In this document: positions 1 through 6,575 of the stretch, one piece after another
Layout: each line of letters starts with the position of its first letter
How positions within the stretch are numbered: the first letter of the stretch is position 1
IMG/VR virus record: IMGVR_UViG_3300027973_000155
Location: 1 to 31,671 of that record
Length of the DNA stretch: 31,671 nucleotides
Source: a virus
Direction: 5' to 3' (one strand)
Program-made: the position numbers and the translations under genes
The notes under the pieces: model-generated
What the model was told of the DNA's origin: nothing
Databases searched by the model: none
The model's input: the letters and a program-made list of their open reading frames with translations, nothing else

Positions 1-480
1 CAAACAGGCGCAGTTATGTACGAAGCAGAATTTCGTGCATACACAAAAGCCAATGGTGGCCCATCATGGGAAACAACAACAACTGAAGTCTTAGAGGCTT
101 TAGGTGCTAATGTAGTCTTTGAAGGCCCACAAGCAACTGGTGGAACTGTTTACCAATACTCTCAAGCCTCTGGTGTTGAGCAAGTAGATGGTAAGTGGTA
201 CACAAAGTATGTGCTTGGCCCTGTCTTTGTAGATACTACTGTTGAGGGCGTAACTACTACTGCCCTTGAGCATGAGACTGCTTACAAAGCCACTAAAGAT
301 GCTGAACAGGCTAAATCTGTGCGTCAGACCCGTAGTGACAAACTAGCAGATTGCGATTGGACTCAAGTGGCAGACAGCCCTGTGGACAAGACTGCATGGG
401 CAACATACCGCCAAGCCTTGCGTGACATTACCACTCAAAGCGGTTTTCCTTGGACTGTTACATGGCCTGATGCCCCATGA
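1..480 (+). CDS. Tail assembly chaperone-like protein (5' end lies at the other end of the window)
   Basis: The frame is open from base 1 (QTGAV, then the Met at 16), so 16 is not the true start. Joining the circle adds MQIKT from 31485-31499 and gives a protein of about 164 residues. The C-terminal 60 residues hold a DCDWTQVADSPVD stretch, then WATYRQALRDI and FPWTVTWPDAP. This order matches the phage tail assembly chaperone family (Phage_tail_APC, PF16778), recognised by eye. Such proteins usually sit just after tail-fibre genes and help fibre or tail assembly; here the gene follows the large fibre gene across the junction. The N-terminal half has no domain I recognise. The stop overlaps the next start by 4 bases (ATGA). 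Confidence 0.8.
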   Translation, partial: QTGAVMYEAEFRAYTKANGGPSWETTTTEVLEALGANVVFEGPQATGGTVYQYSQASGVEQVDGKWYTKYVLGPVFVDTTVEGVTTTALEHETAYKATKDAEQAKSVRQTRSDKLADCDWTQVADSPVDKTAWATYRQALRDITTQSGFPWTVTWPDAP

Positions 481-704
481 CACAAGAAGTAACCCACGCC
501 CAAATCTACGAAAGACTGCTTGAAGTAGAGACTAAGGTAGATGCCATCGACAAGAATACAAAAGGTCTTGTAGAGGCTATAAACGCCTTGGATGGGGCTT
601 TTAAAGTATTGGGTTGGGTTGCCTCTGCTGCCAAGCCTATTCTATGGATAGGTGGGTTAATTATGGCTGCTGGTGCTATTTGGCAAACATGGATTAAAAA
701 ATAA
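477..704 (+). CDS. Small protein with amphipathic N-terminus and one C-terminal membrane segment (holin-accessory type)
   Basis: This 75-residue protein has a charged, heptad-like N-terminal half (residues 1-43, VETKVDAIDKNTKGLVEAI) and one hydrophobic segment at about 46-68 (WVASAAKPILWIGGLIMAAGAIW). It ends in WIKK. The topology resembles XhlA-like proteins, which assist holins, but no specific family match can be claimed. It overlaps the gene before it by 4 bases and the next small ORF by 1 base (TAATG), so it belongs to the lysis block leading to the endolysin. Function is inferred from topology and position. Confidence 0.7.
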   Translation: MTQEVTHAQIYERLLEVETKVDAIDKNTKGLVEAINALDGAFKVLGWVASAAKPILWIGGLIMAAGAIWQTWIKK

Positions 705-793
705 TGGATTGGCTAGAAGCTATTGTGGCTCTAGCCTTTTTGTTTTGTTTTGTCATGTTTTGTAGTCATGTCATTCTTTGGGCTATGCCGTGA
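704..793 (+). CDS. 29-residue single-pass membrane peptide
   Basis: The ATG at 704 overlaps the previous stop (TAATG). The product begins MDWLEAIVALAFLFCFVMFC and continues SHVILWAMP, which is hydrophobic almost throughout. Its TGA overlaps the GTG start of the next gene as GTGA. Tight overlap on both sides, without frame loss, argues that it is translated. It may be a holin-like or regulatory lysis peptide; no homologue is recognised. Confidence 0.45.
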   Translation: MDWLEAIVALAFLFCFVMFCSHVILWAMP

Positions 794-1077
794 GATGGCT
801 AGTAGCACTTGTTCTAACTCTCTCACTTCAATCTACAGGAAAAGACCTATGTAGTGTGCGTGAGTTTTATGGGATAGCGTACACAGTACATAACCCTACT
901 GAGCGTCACCAACAGATGTCTGCTTGGCTTACAAAACATAAGACATTGTGTAAAAGTTCCGACATGACTGTGATATGGAATAACTTGAGTGAATGGGCTG
1001 GTAGTGCTGATAGTGCAGAGTTAAGACATAAGATTGTTATTGCTTACAAGGATGCACTTGAGAGGGAGAAGAAGTAA
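790..1077 (+). CDS. Putative secreted 95-residue protein in lysis block
   Basis: I start this at GTG 790, which overlaps the previous TGA (GTGA), rather than at the TTG at 778. The product then begins MRWLVALVLTLSLQSTG, a plausible export signal with no lipobox. The mature part has cysteines (in DLCSVREF and TLCKSS) and ends with a charged helix, KDALEREKK. No known family is recognised. A periplasmic lysis accessory or spanin-like role is possible from position, but the protein lacks the lipoprotein partner arrangement of Rz/Rz1. The stop overlaps the next start (TAATG). Confidence 0.6.
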   Translation: MRWLVALVLTLSLQSTGKDLCSVREFYGIAYTVHNPTERHQQMSAWLTKHKTLCKSSDMTVIWNNLSEWAGSADSAELRHKIVIAYKDALEREKK

Positions 1078-1154
1078 TGGATATGTTAGAAATATTGCTT
1101 TGGTTGGCAGTGCCTTTGAACTATATCTATTGGATTTTTATTCATAATGATTGA
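1077..1154 (+). CDS. 25-residue membrane peptide
   Basis: The ATG at 1077 overlaps the previous stop (TAATG) and follows a purine-rich stretch, GAGAAGAAG. The product begins MDMLEILLWLAVPLNYIYWI and ends FIHND. It is a hydrophobic peptide like the one at 704-793. It overlaps the next gene by 8 bases. The repeated pattern of tiny membrane ORFs wedged between larger lysis-block genes supports it, but the length is close to chance. Confidence 0.4.
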   Translation: MDMLEILLWLAVPLNYIYWIFIHND

Positions 1155-1383
1155 CACCATCAAGCTATTTCCGACTGTTCAGCCATCAGGATATCCAGAT
1201 AGGCATGACCTTGCCCAAGTAAAGCTAGAAAAACAGCATGAAGTTAACAAGGCAAATGAGTTAGCCAAGCAAAAAAAGACTCAATTGCAAGACATAGGAT
1301 TTGAGATTTACACTAAAAAAGTAGTTCAAGAGCGACTCCGTATGGAGATATTTCAAAATCGTAAACTGGATATTTATGTATGA
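1147..1383 (+). CDS. Hypothetical charged helical protein, 78 residues
   Basis: A small soluble protein with a Lys/Glu-rich helical middle (about residues 25-50, KLEKQHEVNKANELAKQKK) and a basic C-terminus. There is no signal peptide or membrane segment and no recognised family. It overlaps its neighbours by 8 bases upstream and 4 bases downstream (ATGA), so it is translated as part of the lysis operon. Function unknown. Confidence 0.6.
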   Translation: MIDTIKLFPTVQPSGYPDRHDLAQVKLEKQHEVNKANELAKQKKTQLQDIGFEIYTKKVVQERLRMEIFQNRKLDIYV

Positions 1384-1637
1384 AACAAGACCAAGATGTT
1401 GTAGGTAAGCTGACGTACTCTGTTACCTTAATGGTAGCTTCTACTCTTTGCTTATCAGTATTAGGAATGGTTGCGGCTTTTCTTTTAGGCTTATGGGCTA
1501 AAGAGGTTGATAACGCAGAAATATTTTCTATGTTGCACCCTGCTTTTCAAACCATCATTGGTGGCTTTATTGGTCTTTTGGCGGGTGTAAAACTCTCGCA
1601 TGGCGACAAACATCATTGCAAACATTGTGAGGACTAA
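1380..1637 (+). CDS. Two-segment membrane protein, candidate holin or antiholin
   Basis: This 85-residue protein has two hydrophobic segments, about residues 11-40 and 56-73, with a short charged loop (AKEVDNAE) and a His/Cys-rich hydrophilic tail (GDKHHCKHCED). Two segments with a charged tail is the class II holin topology. It lies directly before a second, 3TM-type holin, so the pair could work as holin and antiholin. The C-terminal HHCKHC could bind metal. It overlaps the previous gene by 4 bases. Confidence 0.65.
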   Translation: MKQDQDVVGKLTYSVTLMVASTLCLSVLGMVAAFLLGLWAKEVDNAEIFSMLHPAFQTIIGGFIGLLAGVKLSHGDKHHCKHCED

Positions 1638-1639
1638 TC

Positions 1640-2134
1640 ATGCTTGATATTCTTTCTGGTGGTTTACTAGGTTCAATCTTTGGTGGCATCTTTAGGATGG
1701 CCCCAGAGGTTCTCAAGTGGCTCGATAAAAAGTCAGAAAGGGCGCACGAACTAGCACTTTTTTCTAGGCAATGCGACTTAGAGCAAATGCGTGGGCAAAT
1801 GAAACTCGCAGAAATAGGCGCACAAAGAGAAGCAGCTATTGACGTAGGCGTGATGGATGCCTTTCAATCAGCCATAGAACAGCAAGCAACGATGGTTAAA
1901 GCAGCAGGTGGATGGGTAGCCTCACTTTCTGCTTCTGTACGTCCTGTGGTCACCTATTGGGTTTTGTTTGTTTGGTCATTTATCCATGTGTGGTTTGCAT
2001 ACAACGCTTGGTTAAATGGTGCGCCAGCCGTTGAAGTCTTCAAAACTATGATGACTCCAGACTTTTCTGCTTTGCTATCAGGAACAATTAACTATTGGTT
2101 TCTTGATAGAACTCTGTCTAAGCGTGGGTTATGA
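1640..2134 (+). CDS. 3TM holin (GTA_holin_3TM-like)
   Basis: A 164-residue protein. Its N-terminal GGLLGSIFGGIFRMAPEVLK, long amphipathic middle (KSERAHELALFSRQ) and C-terminal RPVVTYWVLFVWSFIHVWF resemble the holin family of phages and gene transfer agents called 'holin of 3TMs' (PF11351). Hydrophobic segments lie at about residues 4-19, 102-120 and 143-156. It would make the inner-membrane lesion that releases or activates the endolysin encoded next. A good ribosome site (GAGGA) precedes the ATG. The stop overlaps the endolysin start by 4 bases. Confidence 0.8.
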   Translation: MLDILSGGLLGSIFGGIFRMAPEVLKWLDKKSERAHELALFSRQCDLEQMRGQMKLAEIGAQREAAIDVGVMDAFQSAIEQQATMVKAAGGWVASLSASVRPVVTYWVLFVWSFIHVWFAYNAWLNGAPAVEVFKTMMTPDFSALLSGTINYWFLDRTLSKRGL

Positions 2135-2574
2135 ACTTAGAACTTGCAACAGCACTATGTAAGAGGTTCGAGGGATTTTCTTCTGTGGTTTATATTTGTC
2201 CAGCAGGAATTCCAACGATAGGCTTTGGTTCTACCTACTATGCCAATGGAGTAAAGGTCACCATGAATGACCCTCCAATTAGCCAGCAAGCTGCCCATGA
2301 CTTGTTAATGGTGGAGTTAGAGCATACTTATCTGCCAAGCGTTTTAAGGCAATGTCCCATTCTTGCAACTGATGAACGTAAGTGCAACGCTCTGATTTCG
2401 TTCACCTACAATTTGGGCTGTGGACGACTCCAAACCTCTACTCTCAAGCGGAAAATCAATGCCCAAGATTGGGAAGGGGCTAAAGAGCAACTCATGTTAT
2501 GGAACAAGGGCGGTGGTAAAGTTCTAGCAGGTCTGACAAAGCGCAGAGTTGCTGAATGTGCCTTGTTAAATTAA
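2131..2574 (+). CDS. Endolysin, GH24 lysozyme (muramidase)
   Basis: A 147-residue T4-lysozyme-type glycoside hydrolase (PF00959) that cleaves the MurNAc-GlcNAc bond of peptidoglycan. The catalytic pattern is visible: E14 in RFEGF, C23 in YICPAG, T29 in IPTIGFG, spaced E-8-C-5-T as in P21-type endolysins where Cys replaces the T4 Asp. Later conserved blocks are NALISFTYNLGCG (116-128 region) and LTKRRVAECALL near the C-terminus. There is no clear signal-anchor, so export probably depends on the upstream holin. It is the last gene of the overlapping lysis block. Confidence 0.93.
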   Translation: MNLELATALCKRFEGFSSVVYICPAGIPTIGFGSTYYANGVKVTMNDPPISQQAAHDLLMVELEHTYLPSVLRQCPILATDERKCNALISFTYNLGCGRLQTSTLKRKINAQDWEGAKEQLMLWNKGGGKVLAGLTKRRVAECALLN

Positions 2575-2604
2575 ACTGTAACAATTCTTCTATAAGGTGT
2601 TGAA

Positions 2605-2979
2605 ATGCCTAACATTCCTACACCAGAACACGCAGAACTGTTTGCACAAAGTGTCAGAAAGTGGCAGCAAGTGCTTAGTCTTGGCGATTGGAGAATTGAG
2701 AAGGGCATAAAGCCAGCTAAAGCGGCTATGGCTTCTGTTGAGTTTACCCCTGCTGCAAGACTTGCTGTTTATCGTTTGGGTGACTTTGGTGCTGAAAAGA
2801 TAACACCTGAGAGCATAGACCAAACTGCTTTGCATGAGTTACTTCATGTTTTCCTACATGACCTAATGACTGTGGCACAAGACCCTAAATCATCACAAGA
2901 TGAGATTGAAATGCAAGAGCATAGGGTCATCAATTTGCTAGAAAAATTACTCTCAAAGGATTCTTATGGGAAGCAGTAA
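2605..2979 (+). CDS. HExxH metallopeptidase-like protein
   Basis: A 124-residue protein with a zinc-protease signature, HELLHVFLHDL, at residues 77-87. E105/H106 in QEHRVINLLEKLL could supply a third ligand. It is shorter than most SprT or M-family peptidases, which fits the many small phage HExxH proteins of unknown target. The ribosome site is AAGGTG before ATG 2605. It is followed, with a 14-base overlap, by the phosphoesterase gene. The substrate is unknown; virion or lysis-linked proteolysis is a guess. Confidence 0.75.
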   Translation: MPNIPTPEHAELFAQSVRKWQQVLSLGDWRIEKGIKPAKAAMASVEFTPAARLAVYRLGDFGAEKITPESIDQTALHELLHVFLHDLMTVAQDPKSSQDEIEMQEHRVINLLEKLLSKDSYGKQ

Positions 2980-3952
2980 CGAAACCTGTACGGATACCGA
3001 GTTTATACAATTATGGGGTCAACTTCAGTCTGCTCAAAAAGTAGCTGACCATCTTGGCATTGCAAATAGGGCAGTTCATTTGCGTAGAAGATGGATTGAA
3101 AAAGAATACAACATGGCACTTCATGCAAGTGACCATCGTGGGCTGAAATACGATAAAAACAAACCTAAGTCATTTTCTCCGCTAAAACAAGTAAATCTTG
3201 GCATACTGGACGGAACAGTTATTGTGTTCTCAGATGCTCACTTTATCCCTGCACAACGTACAACAGCGTTTAAAGGGCTTCTATGGGCTATACAGCAGTT
3301 CAAACCCAAGGCGGTGATATGTAACGGAGATGCCTTTGATGGTGCATCTATATCCCGTCACGATGTAACTGACCAACCTCAAACTTCTGTTATCCAAGAA
3401 CTAAAAGCTACGCAAGGTGCGTTGGGTGAGATAGAGGAAACCGCTAAAGCTGCGAGACACAATGTAAAGCTACTGTTTACATGGGGTAATCACGACATTC
3501 GGTTTGGCAATAGATTAGCTCAACAAGCCCCACAGTTTAAGGAAGTACAAGGGTTTAAGCTGACAGACCATATCTCAGATTGGGACTTCTGTTGGGCAGT
3601 ATGGCCTACCGAGGATGTAATTATCAAGCATCGTTACAAAGGTGGTGTTCATGCAACTCACAACAATACTGTAAACGCTGGTGTGTCTATCGTTACTGGA
3701 CACCTTCATAGCTTAAAAGTCACTCCGTTTAGCGACTACAACGGGGTTAGGTATGGTGTGGATACGGGAACTTTAGCTGAGACTGATGGGCCACAGTTTA
3801 CTTATGCTGAGATAAATCCTAACAATCACAGGTCAGGATTTGCTGTTCTTAATTTCTTTAACGGACAGTTACTGTGGCCAGAACTTGTGCATAAGTTTGA
3901 CGAGGACATGGTTCAATTTAGGGGCCAAGTAATTGACGTAGGTGCATTTTGA
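2966..3952 (+). CDS. Calcineurin-like metallophosphoesterase
   Basis: A 328-residue protein with the full two-metal phosphoesterase motif set: SDAH (D90, H92), NGDAFD (D122, D125), GNHD (174-177), H229, and GHLH (245-248). Residues about 14-50 (SAQKVADHLGIANRAVHLRRRW) look like a small helix-turn-helix. A DNA-end or nucleotide phosphodiesterase role is possible, and the HTH-like segment makes a DNA substrate attractive, but the substrate cannot be read from sequence. The start overlaps the previous gene; the stop overlaps the next small ORF (TTGA). Confidence 0.88.
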   Translation: MGSSNETCTDTEFIQLWGQLQSAQKVADHLGIANRAVHLRRRWIEKEYNMALHASDHRGLKYDKNKPKSFSPLKQVNLGILDGTVIVFSDAHFIPAQRTTAFKGLLWAIQQFKPKAVICNGDAFDGASISRHDVTDQPQTSVIQELKATQGALGEIEETAKAARHNVKLLFTWGNHDIRFGNRLAQQAPQFKEVQGFKLTDHISDWDFCWAVWPTEDVIIKHRYKGGVHATHNNTVNAGVSIVTGHLHSLKVTPFSDYNGVRYGVDTGTLAETDGPQFTYAEINPNNHRSGFAVLNFFNGQLLWPELVHKFDEDMVQFRGQVIDVGAF

Positions 3953-4092
3953 GTGCTTGGTTAATCATTGTCACAGGCGGTATCTACGCCTACATTGCTG
4001 GTGAGCAGCTATGGAAAGATAACCCACATATGGCGATTGTCTATGCGGGTTATGCGTTCTCGAATGTAGGTCTTTACCTGTTGGCAAAGTAG
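3949..4092 (+). CDS. 47-residue membrane protein (TTG start)
   Basis: A TTG at 3949 overlaps the previous stop (TTGA) and has AGGTG just upstream. The product begins MSAWLIIVTGGIYAYIAG, has a polar turn (EQLWKDNPHM), and then a second hydrophobic segment (AIVYAGYAFSNVGLYLLAK): a two-helix hairpin. It ends two bases before the end of the converging acidic gene. It is a small phage membrane protein of unknown role. Confidence 0.6.
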   Translation: MSAWLIIVTGGIYAYIAGEQLWKDNPHMAIVYAGYAFSNVGLYLLAK

Positions 4093-4093
4093 C

Positions 4094-4324
4094 TTATAAA
4101 GGCTCGTGAGCGTTTAAAGCAAAAGCTGGCGTTTCTTCTTCTTCTGTATCTTCTTCTTCTGTATCTTCATCTTCATCAATGTCAGCAACTTCATATTCAA
4201 CTGCCCAGCCGTGTTCTTCTTGGAATTCAATAAAAGTTTTGATGATTTCAATTTTCTCGAAATCCCATGTCTCAATTGTAATTTTCTCATTCTCAATATA
4301 ACCAATGTCCATTTCAAATTTCAT
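4094..4324 (-). CDS. Small acidic protein with Glu/Asp-rich tail
   Basis: A 76-residue protein beginning MKFEMDIGYIENEKITIETW with an excellent AGGAG ribosome site. After about residue 44 it becomes very acidic, with EDTEEE repeated (about residues 51-64), encoded by a short direct repeat, then TPAFALNAHEPL. The N-terminal half may fold as a small beta domain. Acidic phage proteins often mimic DNA to inhibit host nucleases or regulators; that is inference only. It is the last gene of the leftward strand and has its own promoter candidate near 4360-4388. Confidence 0.7.
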   Translation of the reverse strand: MKFEMDIGYIENEKITIETWDFEKIEIIKTFIEFQEEHGWAVEYEVADIDEDEDTEEEDTEEEETPAFALNAHEPL

Positions 4325-4359
4325 GATTTTCTCCTAACGCAACCGATTGTTGCAATGAA

Positions 4360-4388
4360 ATCGTAGAACATTTTTATGTCAGAAACAA
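4360..4388 (-). promoter_or_regulatory. Candidate promoter for the acidic protein gene
   Basis: Read on the minus strand: TTGTTT (4388-4383), a 17-base spacer, then TACGAT (4365-4360). The predicted start near 4353 falls at the edge of a GCAAC-cgatt-GTTGC hairpin (4339-4353). The same TTGTTT -35 occurs in the main leftward promoter. Confidence 0.45.
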
Positions 4389-4391
4389 GAC

Positions 4392-4700
4392 TCAAGGTTC
4401 TTTTTGGAAGACTCCGTTAGGCAAAAGAATACCCCTACGATTCTTAATCTGGTCATACGCTATTTCCATACATTGCACTAGATTTATGTCTTGCAGCACA
4501 CAGTAGTTAATAAGGCAGACCATGACATCACCAACAGAATCAACAATAGCATCCTCGTCATTTTTAATCGTGGCATCTGCAAGTTCCCCCATCTCTGACA
4601 TTGCTTTAAGAAGCTGAACCTCTGGTGTGCTGTTAGGGATAATCTTTCGAGCCTCTGCCCATTGGATTATCAACATTTCAATGTGTGCGTATGACGACAT
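4392..4700 (-). CDS. MazG-like nucleotide pyrophosphohydrolase
   Basis: A 102-residue all-helical protein. ExxE at 36-39 (SEMGELADA) and DxxxD at 54-58 (VDSVGDVMV) match the metal-binding helices of the MazG/dUTPase-like superfamily, which hydrolyses (d)NTPs to monophosphates. It could adjust nucleotide pools or degrade alarmones during infection. I choose ATG 4700 because AAAGGAT lies just upstream and the previous stop is at 4703; an upstream start at 4733 would overlap the nuclease gene. It forms an operon with the nuclease. Confidence 0.78.
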   Translation of the reverse strand: MSSYAHIEMLIIQWAEARKIIPNSTPEVQLLKAMSEMGELADATIKNDEDAIVDSVGDVMVCLINYCVLQDINLVQCMEIAYDQIKNRRGILLPNGVFQKEP

Positions 4701-4702
4701 AA

Positions 4703-5080
4703 CTATCCTTTCGAGTTTGCAAATTCGTACCACAGAACATAAAAGTCTTTGAGAAAATCAAGACCTTCACCAATTTTTACACATCTACCTAAAACAACTT
4801 GGAACACATCTCCAACTTCTGTTTCTGCGTCTGTGTTACCAATAATGACTAACACAGTAAAGTTAGGCACTTGAGCAAAAGCCTTTAACAACAATTGCTG
4901 ACCAGTAGCCATGTTCTCGTTAGGCTTCTTCCACTCACCGATTAGGAAGCAGCCCTTTCTCTCGCAAATCATGTCTATGTTACTAGGCAAGAAATGCGAG
5001 TTTTCTGGAATCAAACCTTGGAAATCTCGGAAGTCTATATGACTTGCCAGAGAGTTCCGCATTTGGTTAGAAGGGTGCAT
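4703..5080 (-). CDS. PD-(D/E)XK nuclease-like protein
   Basis: About 125 residues. PSNIDMICERKGCFLIGEWK gives the D...ExK core of a PD-(D/E)XK nuclease, followed by a helix with GQQLLLKAFAQ, which resembles motif IV of resolvase or VRR-type enzymes. The start is uncertain: ATG 5080 or 5083 next to GAGG, or ATG 5062. An upstream start at 5167 would lie wholly inside the SSB-like gene, so it is rejected. Its place beside SSB-like and ERF genes suggests a role in recombination or branched-DNA processing. Confidence 0.65.
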   Translation of the reverse strand: MHPSNQMRNSLASHIDFRDFQGLIPENSHFLPSNIDMICERKGCFLIGEWKKPNENMATGQQLLLKAFAQVPNFTVLVIIGNTDAETEVGDVFQVVLGRCVKIGEGLDFLKDFYVLWYEFANSKG

Positions 5081-5306
5081 CATCCTCATACACAACCTTT
5101 TTCTTAGGCTGTAACGAAGCATCAGCGTTCTTATTCTTGATAGACAAGGACATGAACTTCTGACCATCCTTGCTTAATTTTAGCCAAGCAGATAGCCAAT
5201 ACTCCACACCATCTACATTGAGTGACCCTTTGTAATCAGGAAACTTGGCATCGTCTTTCCTGTCGTTCTTGAACAAACTTCCTCGGTTTGTATTGTCGTA
5301 TTCCAT
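5067..5306 (-). CDS. Small SSB-like protein with acidic DDAPF tail
   Basis: A 79-residue protein with a compact beta-rich body (NRGSLFKND, YKGSLNVDGVEYWLSAW, FMSLSIKNK) and a C-terminus VVYEDDAPF. The last five residues resemble the DDIPF tip that bacterial SSB uses to recruit partners. This suggests a single-stranded-DNA-binding or SSB-mimicking protein. Ribosome site AAAGG before ATG 5306. It sits between the ERF annealing protein and the nuclease, a typical recombination context. OB-fold assignment is inference. Confidence 0.7.
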   Translation of the reverse strand: MEYDNTNRGSLFKNDRKDDAKFPDYKGSLNVDGVEYWLSAWLKLSKDGQKFMSLSIKNKNADASLQPKKKVVYEDDAPF

Positions 5307-5308
5307 GA

Positions 5309-5911
5309 TTAACCTTTCGCTTTCTTAATTGCGCTTCTTACATTACTTGGCATCAGCGTCCATAGAGCAACCTTTTGGTCTGCTTCTAAGTTCTCCTGTT
5401 CCAACCTCATCCAAGCTGCCTTGGAATCTTTCTCACAAATAGCAATCAGTTCAACTGCTAATTCGTCAAGATACTTTAGTATTTCAATGGGTAACTCATC
5501 TCGTATGCCTTGTGCTGGCGTGATGATTACTTGCTCTTTAAGTGGCGCAGAGGAATCCAGAGCATCATGCTCAACAATTTCCATTGCTGTAACCCACAGG
5601 TAACGTCTGGTGTACGTTTCTACAGCCCCTAGGTTTTGAATTGGATGGCAACCTTTAAGGTTAGCGTCTGCCATTGGTGATGTAATGACAAGGCTAGTGC
5701 CATCGTCTGTGTCTGTGATGGTCAGGCTTGCTATCTCTGTATCGTAGGACACTACACCACACAAACCAACTTCATTAAAGATTTGGTTAATCGTGGGGAT
5801 AAAGTCTCCAAGTTCAAAGTATGAGTAGCCAGCAAACTTGTTGTGACCAGACTTCTTTAAAGGTGTGTTTTGCAAGAGGATTCTTGCTTGCATGAGTTTC
5901 TTATGTACCAT
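5309..5911 (-). CDS. ERF-family single-strand annealing protein
   Basis: About 200 residues. The N-terminal LKKSGHNKFAGYSYFELGDF, then FNEVGL, and the block NLGAVETYTRRYLWVTAMEI followed by EHDALD are hallmarks of the ERF/Sak annealing family (PF04404), which anneals complementary single strands in recombination and genome circularisation. I prefer ATG 5911 (MVHKKLMQ), which has GAAGGA eight bases upstream, over the GTG at 5926. It overlaps the end of the upstream small gene by 11 bases. Confidence 0.88.
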   Translation of the reverse strand: MVHKKLMQARILLQNTPLKKSGHNKFAGYSYFELGDFIPTINQIFNEVGLCGVVSYDTEIASLTITDTDDGTSLVITSPMADANLKGCHPIQNLGAVETYTRRYLWVTAMEIVEHDALDSSAPLKEQVIITPAQGIRDELPIEILKYLDELAVELIAICEKDSKAAWMRLEQENLEADQKVALWTLMPSNVRSAIKKAKG

Positions 5912-6092
5912 TTGAATTTCCTTCACTTAAATATTCTTCAATCATTGCTTCTTTATTTTCCTCGTATAAATCCTCGAAAGGTACGAAGTGGTTTTCTCCA
6001 CAGCATGAGCCGTAGGTCTTGGGTTCTGTACAGTAGCAGCAGTAAGTTCCTTGCAGGTCTTTAATTGCGTCTTGTCTTGTTAGCTTAGTCAT
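5901..6092 (-). CDS. Small Cys-rich, possibly zinc-binding protein
   Basis: A 63-residue protein with TYCCYCTEPKTYGSCCGENH (residues 16-35): five cysteines and a histidine that could form a zinc site, followed by an acidic helix (EDLYEENKEAMIEEYL). No known family is recognised. The start overlaps the end of the next upstream ORF and the stop overlaps ERF, so it is in the same leftward operon. Confidence 0.65.
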   Translation of the reverse strand: MTKLTRQDAIKDLQGTYCCYCTEPKTYGSCCGENHFVPFEDLYEENKEAMIEEYLSEGNSNGT

Positions 6093-6246
6093 TTGTGATT
6101 CTTTCGATAGGCTTTGCTACAAGCCATTTATCACCCAACTGGCGTACTGACTTCACCCATTGCTTTTGATAGCTTCTGATGACCTGTGGTGGGGCATCAT
6201 AGGTGCGAAACATCTTACGGACATGGGTTAGGTAGTGTGTGTTCAT
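6085..6246 (-). CDS. Hypothetical basic protein, 53 residues
   Basis: Minus-strand ORF starting at ATG 6246 with GGAGAGG upstream. Visible parts are MNTHYLTHVRKMF, then YDAPPQVIRSYQKQWVKSV, then GDKWLVAKPIERI. It is basic and probably helical. It fills the gap between neighbours with a 1-base TAATG overlap upstream and an 8-base overlap downstream, as expected for a real operon gene. No function recognised. Confidence 0.6.
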   Translation of the reverse strand: MNTHYLTHVRKMFRTYDAPPQVIRSYQKQWVKSVRQLGDKWLVAKPIERITND

Positions 6247-6338
6247 TAGCCTCTCCATGCTAAGAGGATACCGATACCGCCAAAGATAACGATGGCTAAC
6301 ACATACTCAACTAGCGTCTGAATAATCTTATTTTTCAT
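6246..6338 (-). CDS. 30-residue membrane peptide
   Basis: The ATG at 6338 has GGGG upstream. The product begins MKNKIIQTLVEYVLAIVI and ends FGGIGILLAWRG: one membrane segment after a short basic N-terminus. It overlaps neighbours as ATGA and TAATG. Early phage membrane peptides often alter host membrane proteins, but no function can be assigned. Confidence 0.55.
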   Translation of the reverse strand: MKNKIIQTLVEYVLAIVIFGGIGILLAWRG

Positions 6339-6526
6339 TTTGAACCCCACTTTGCTGCTCGTGCGTATAAGTTTTCTAACACTAAACAATAGTAGTCAGC
6401 CATTGAATCATTTTGTGCTTTTACATAAGCATCAAACTTTTTTTCAACATAACTAAACGCATGAGTTGGGCCATGCTCAATAAGCATTTCTTTAGCAAAG
6501 TCATTGATTGGCTTTAAATTTTTCAT
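6335..6526 (-). CDS. Hypothetical protein, first gene of the leftward operon
   Basis: 63 residues, starting MKNLKPINDFAKEMLIEHG. I start at ATG 6526 because AAGGAAATCAAG precedes it; the longer start at 6550 has no such site. It is helical, with ADYYCLVLENLYARAAKW at the C-terminus. There is no recognised domain. It is first after the leftward promoter, so it would be expressed earliest. The stop overlaps the next start (ATGA). Confidence 0.65.
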   Translation of the reverse strand: MKNLKPINDFAKEMLIEHGPTHAFSYVEKKFDAYVKAQNDSMADYYCLVLENLYARAAKWGSK

Positions 6527-6545
6527 CTTGATTTCCTTAAAAATA

Positions 6546-6567
6546 CCCACTTACGTTTTGTTGTGGG
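6546..6567 (-). other. Hairpin in leftward leader
   Basis: On the minus strand CCCAC (6567-6563) and GTGGG (6550-6546) enclose a 12-base loop, near the 5' end of the predicted leftward transcript and about 20 bases before the first gene. It lacks a T-run, so it is not a simple terminator. Confidence 0.4.
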
Positions 6568-6575
6568 CTGACGCA

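Noticed and set aside
1-172. True physical direct terminal repeat
   Set aside because: The repeat is only 126 exact bases, a length typical of an assembly k-mer overlap, and the first 46 bases diverge; a circular map is enough to explain it.
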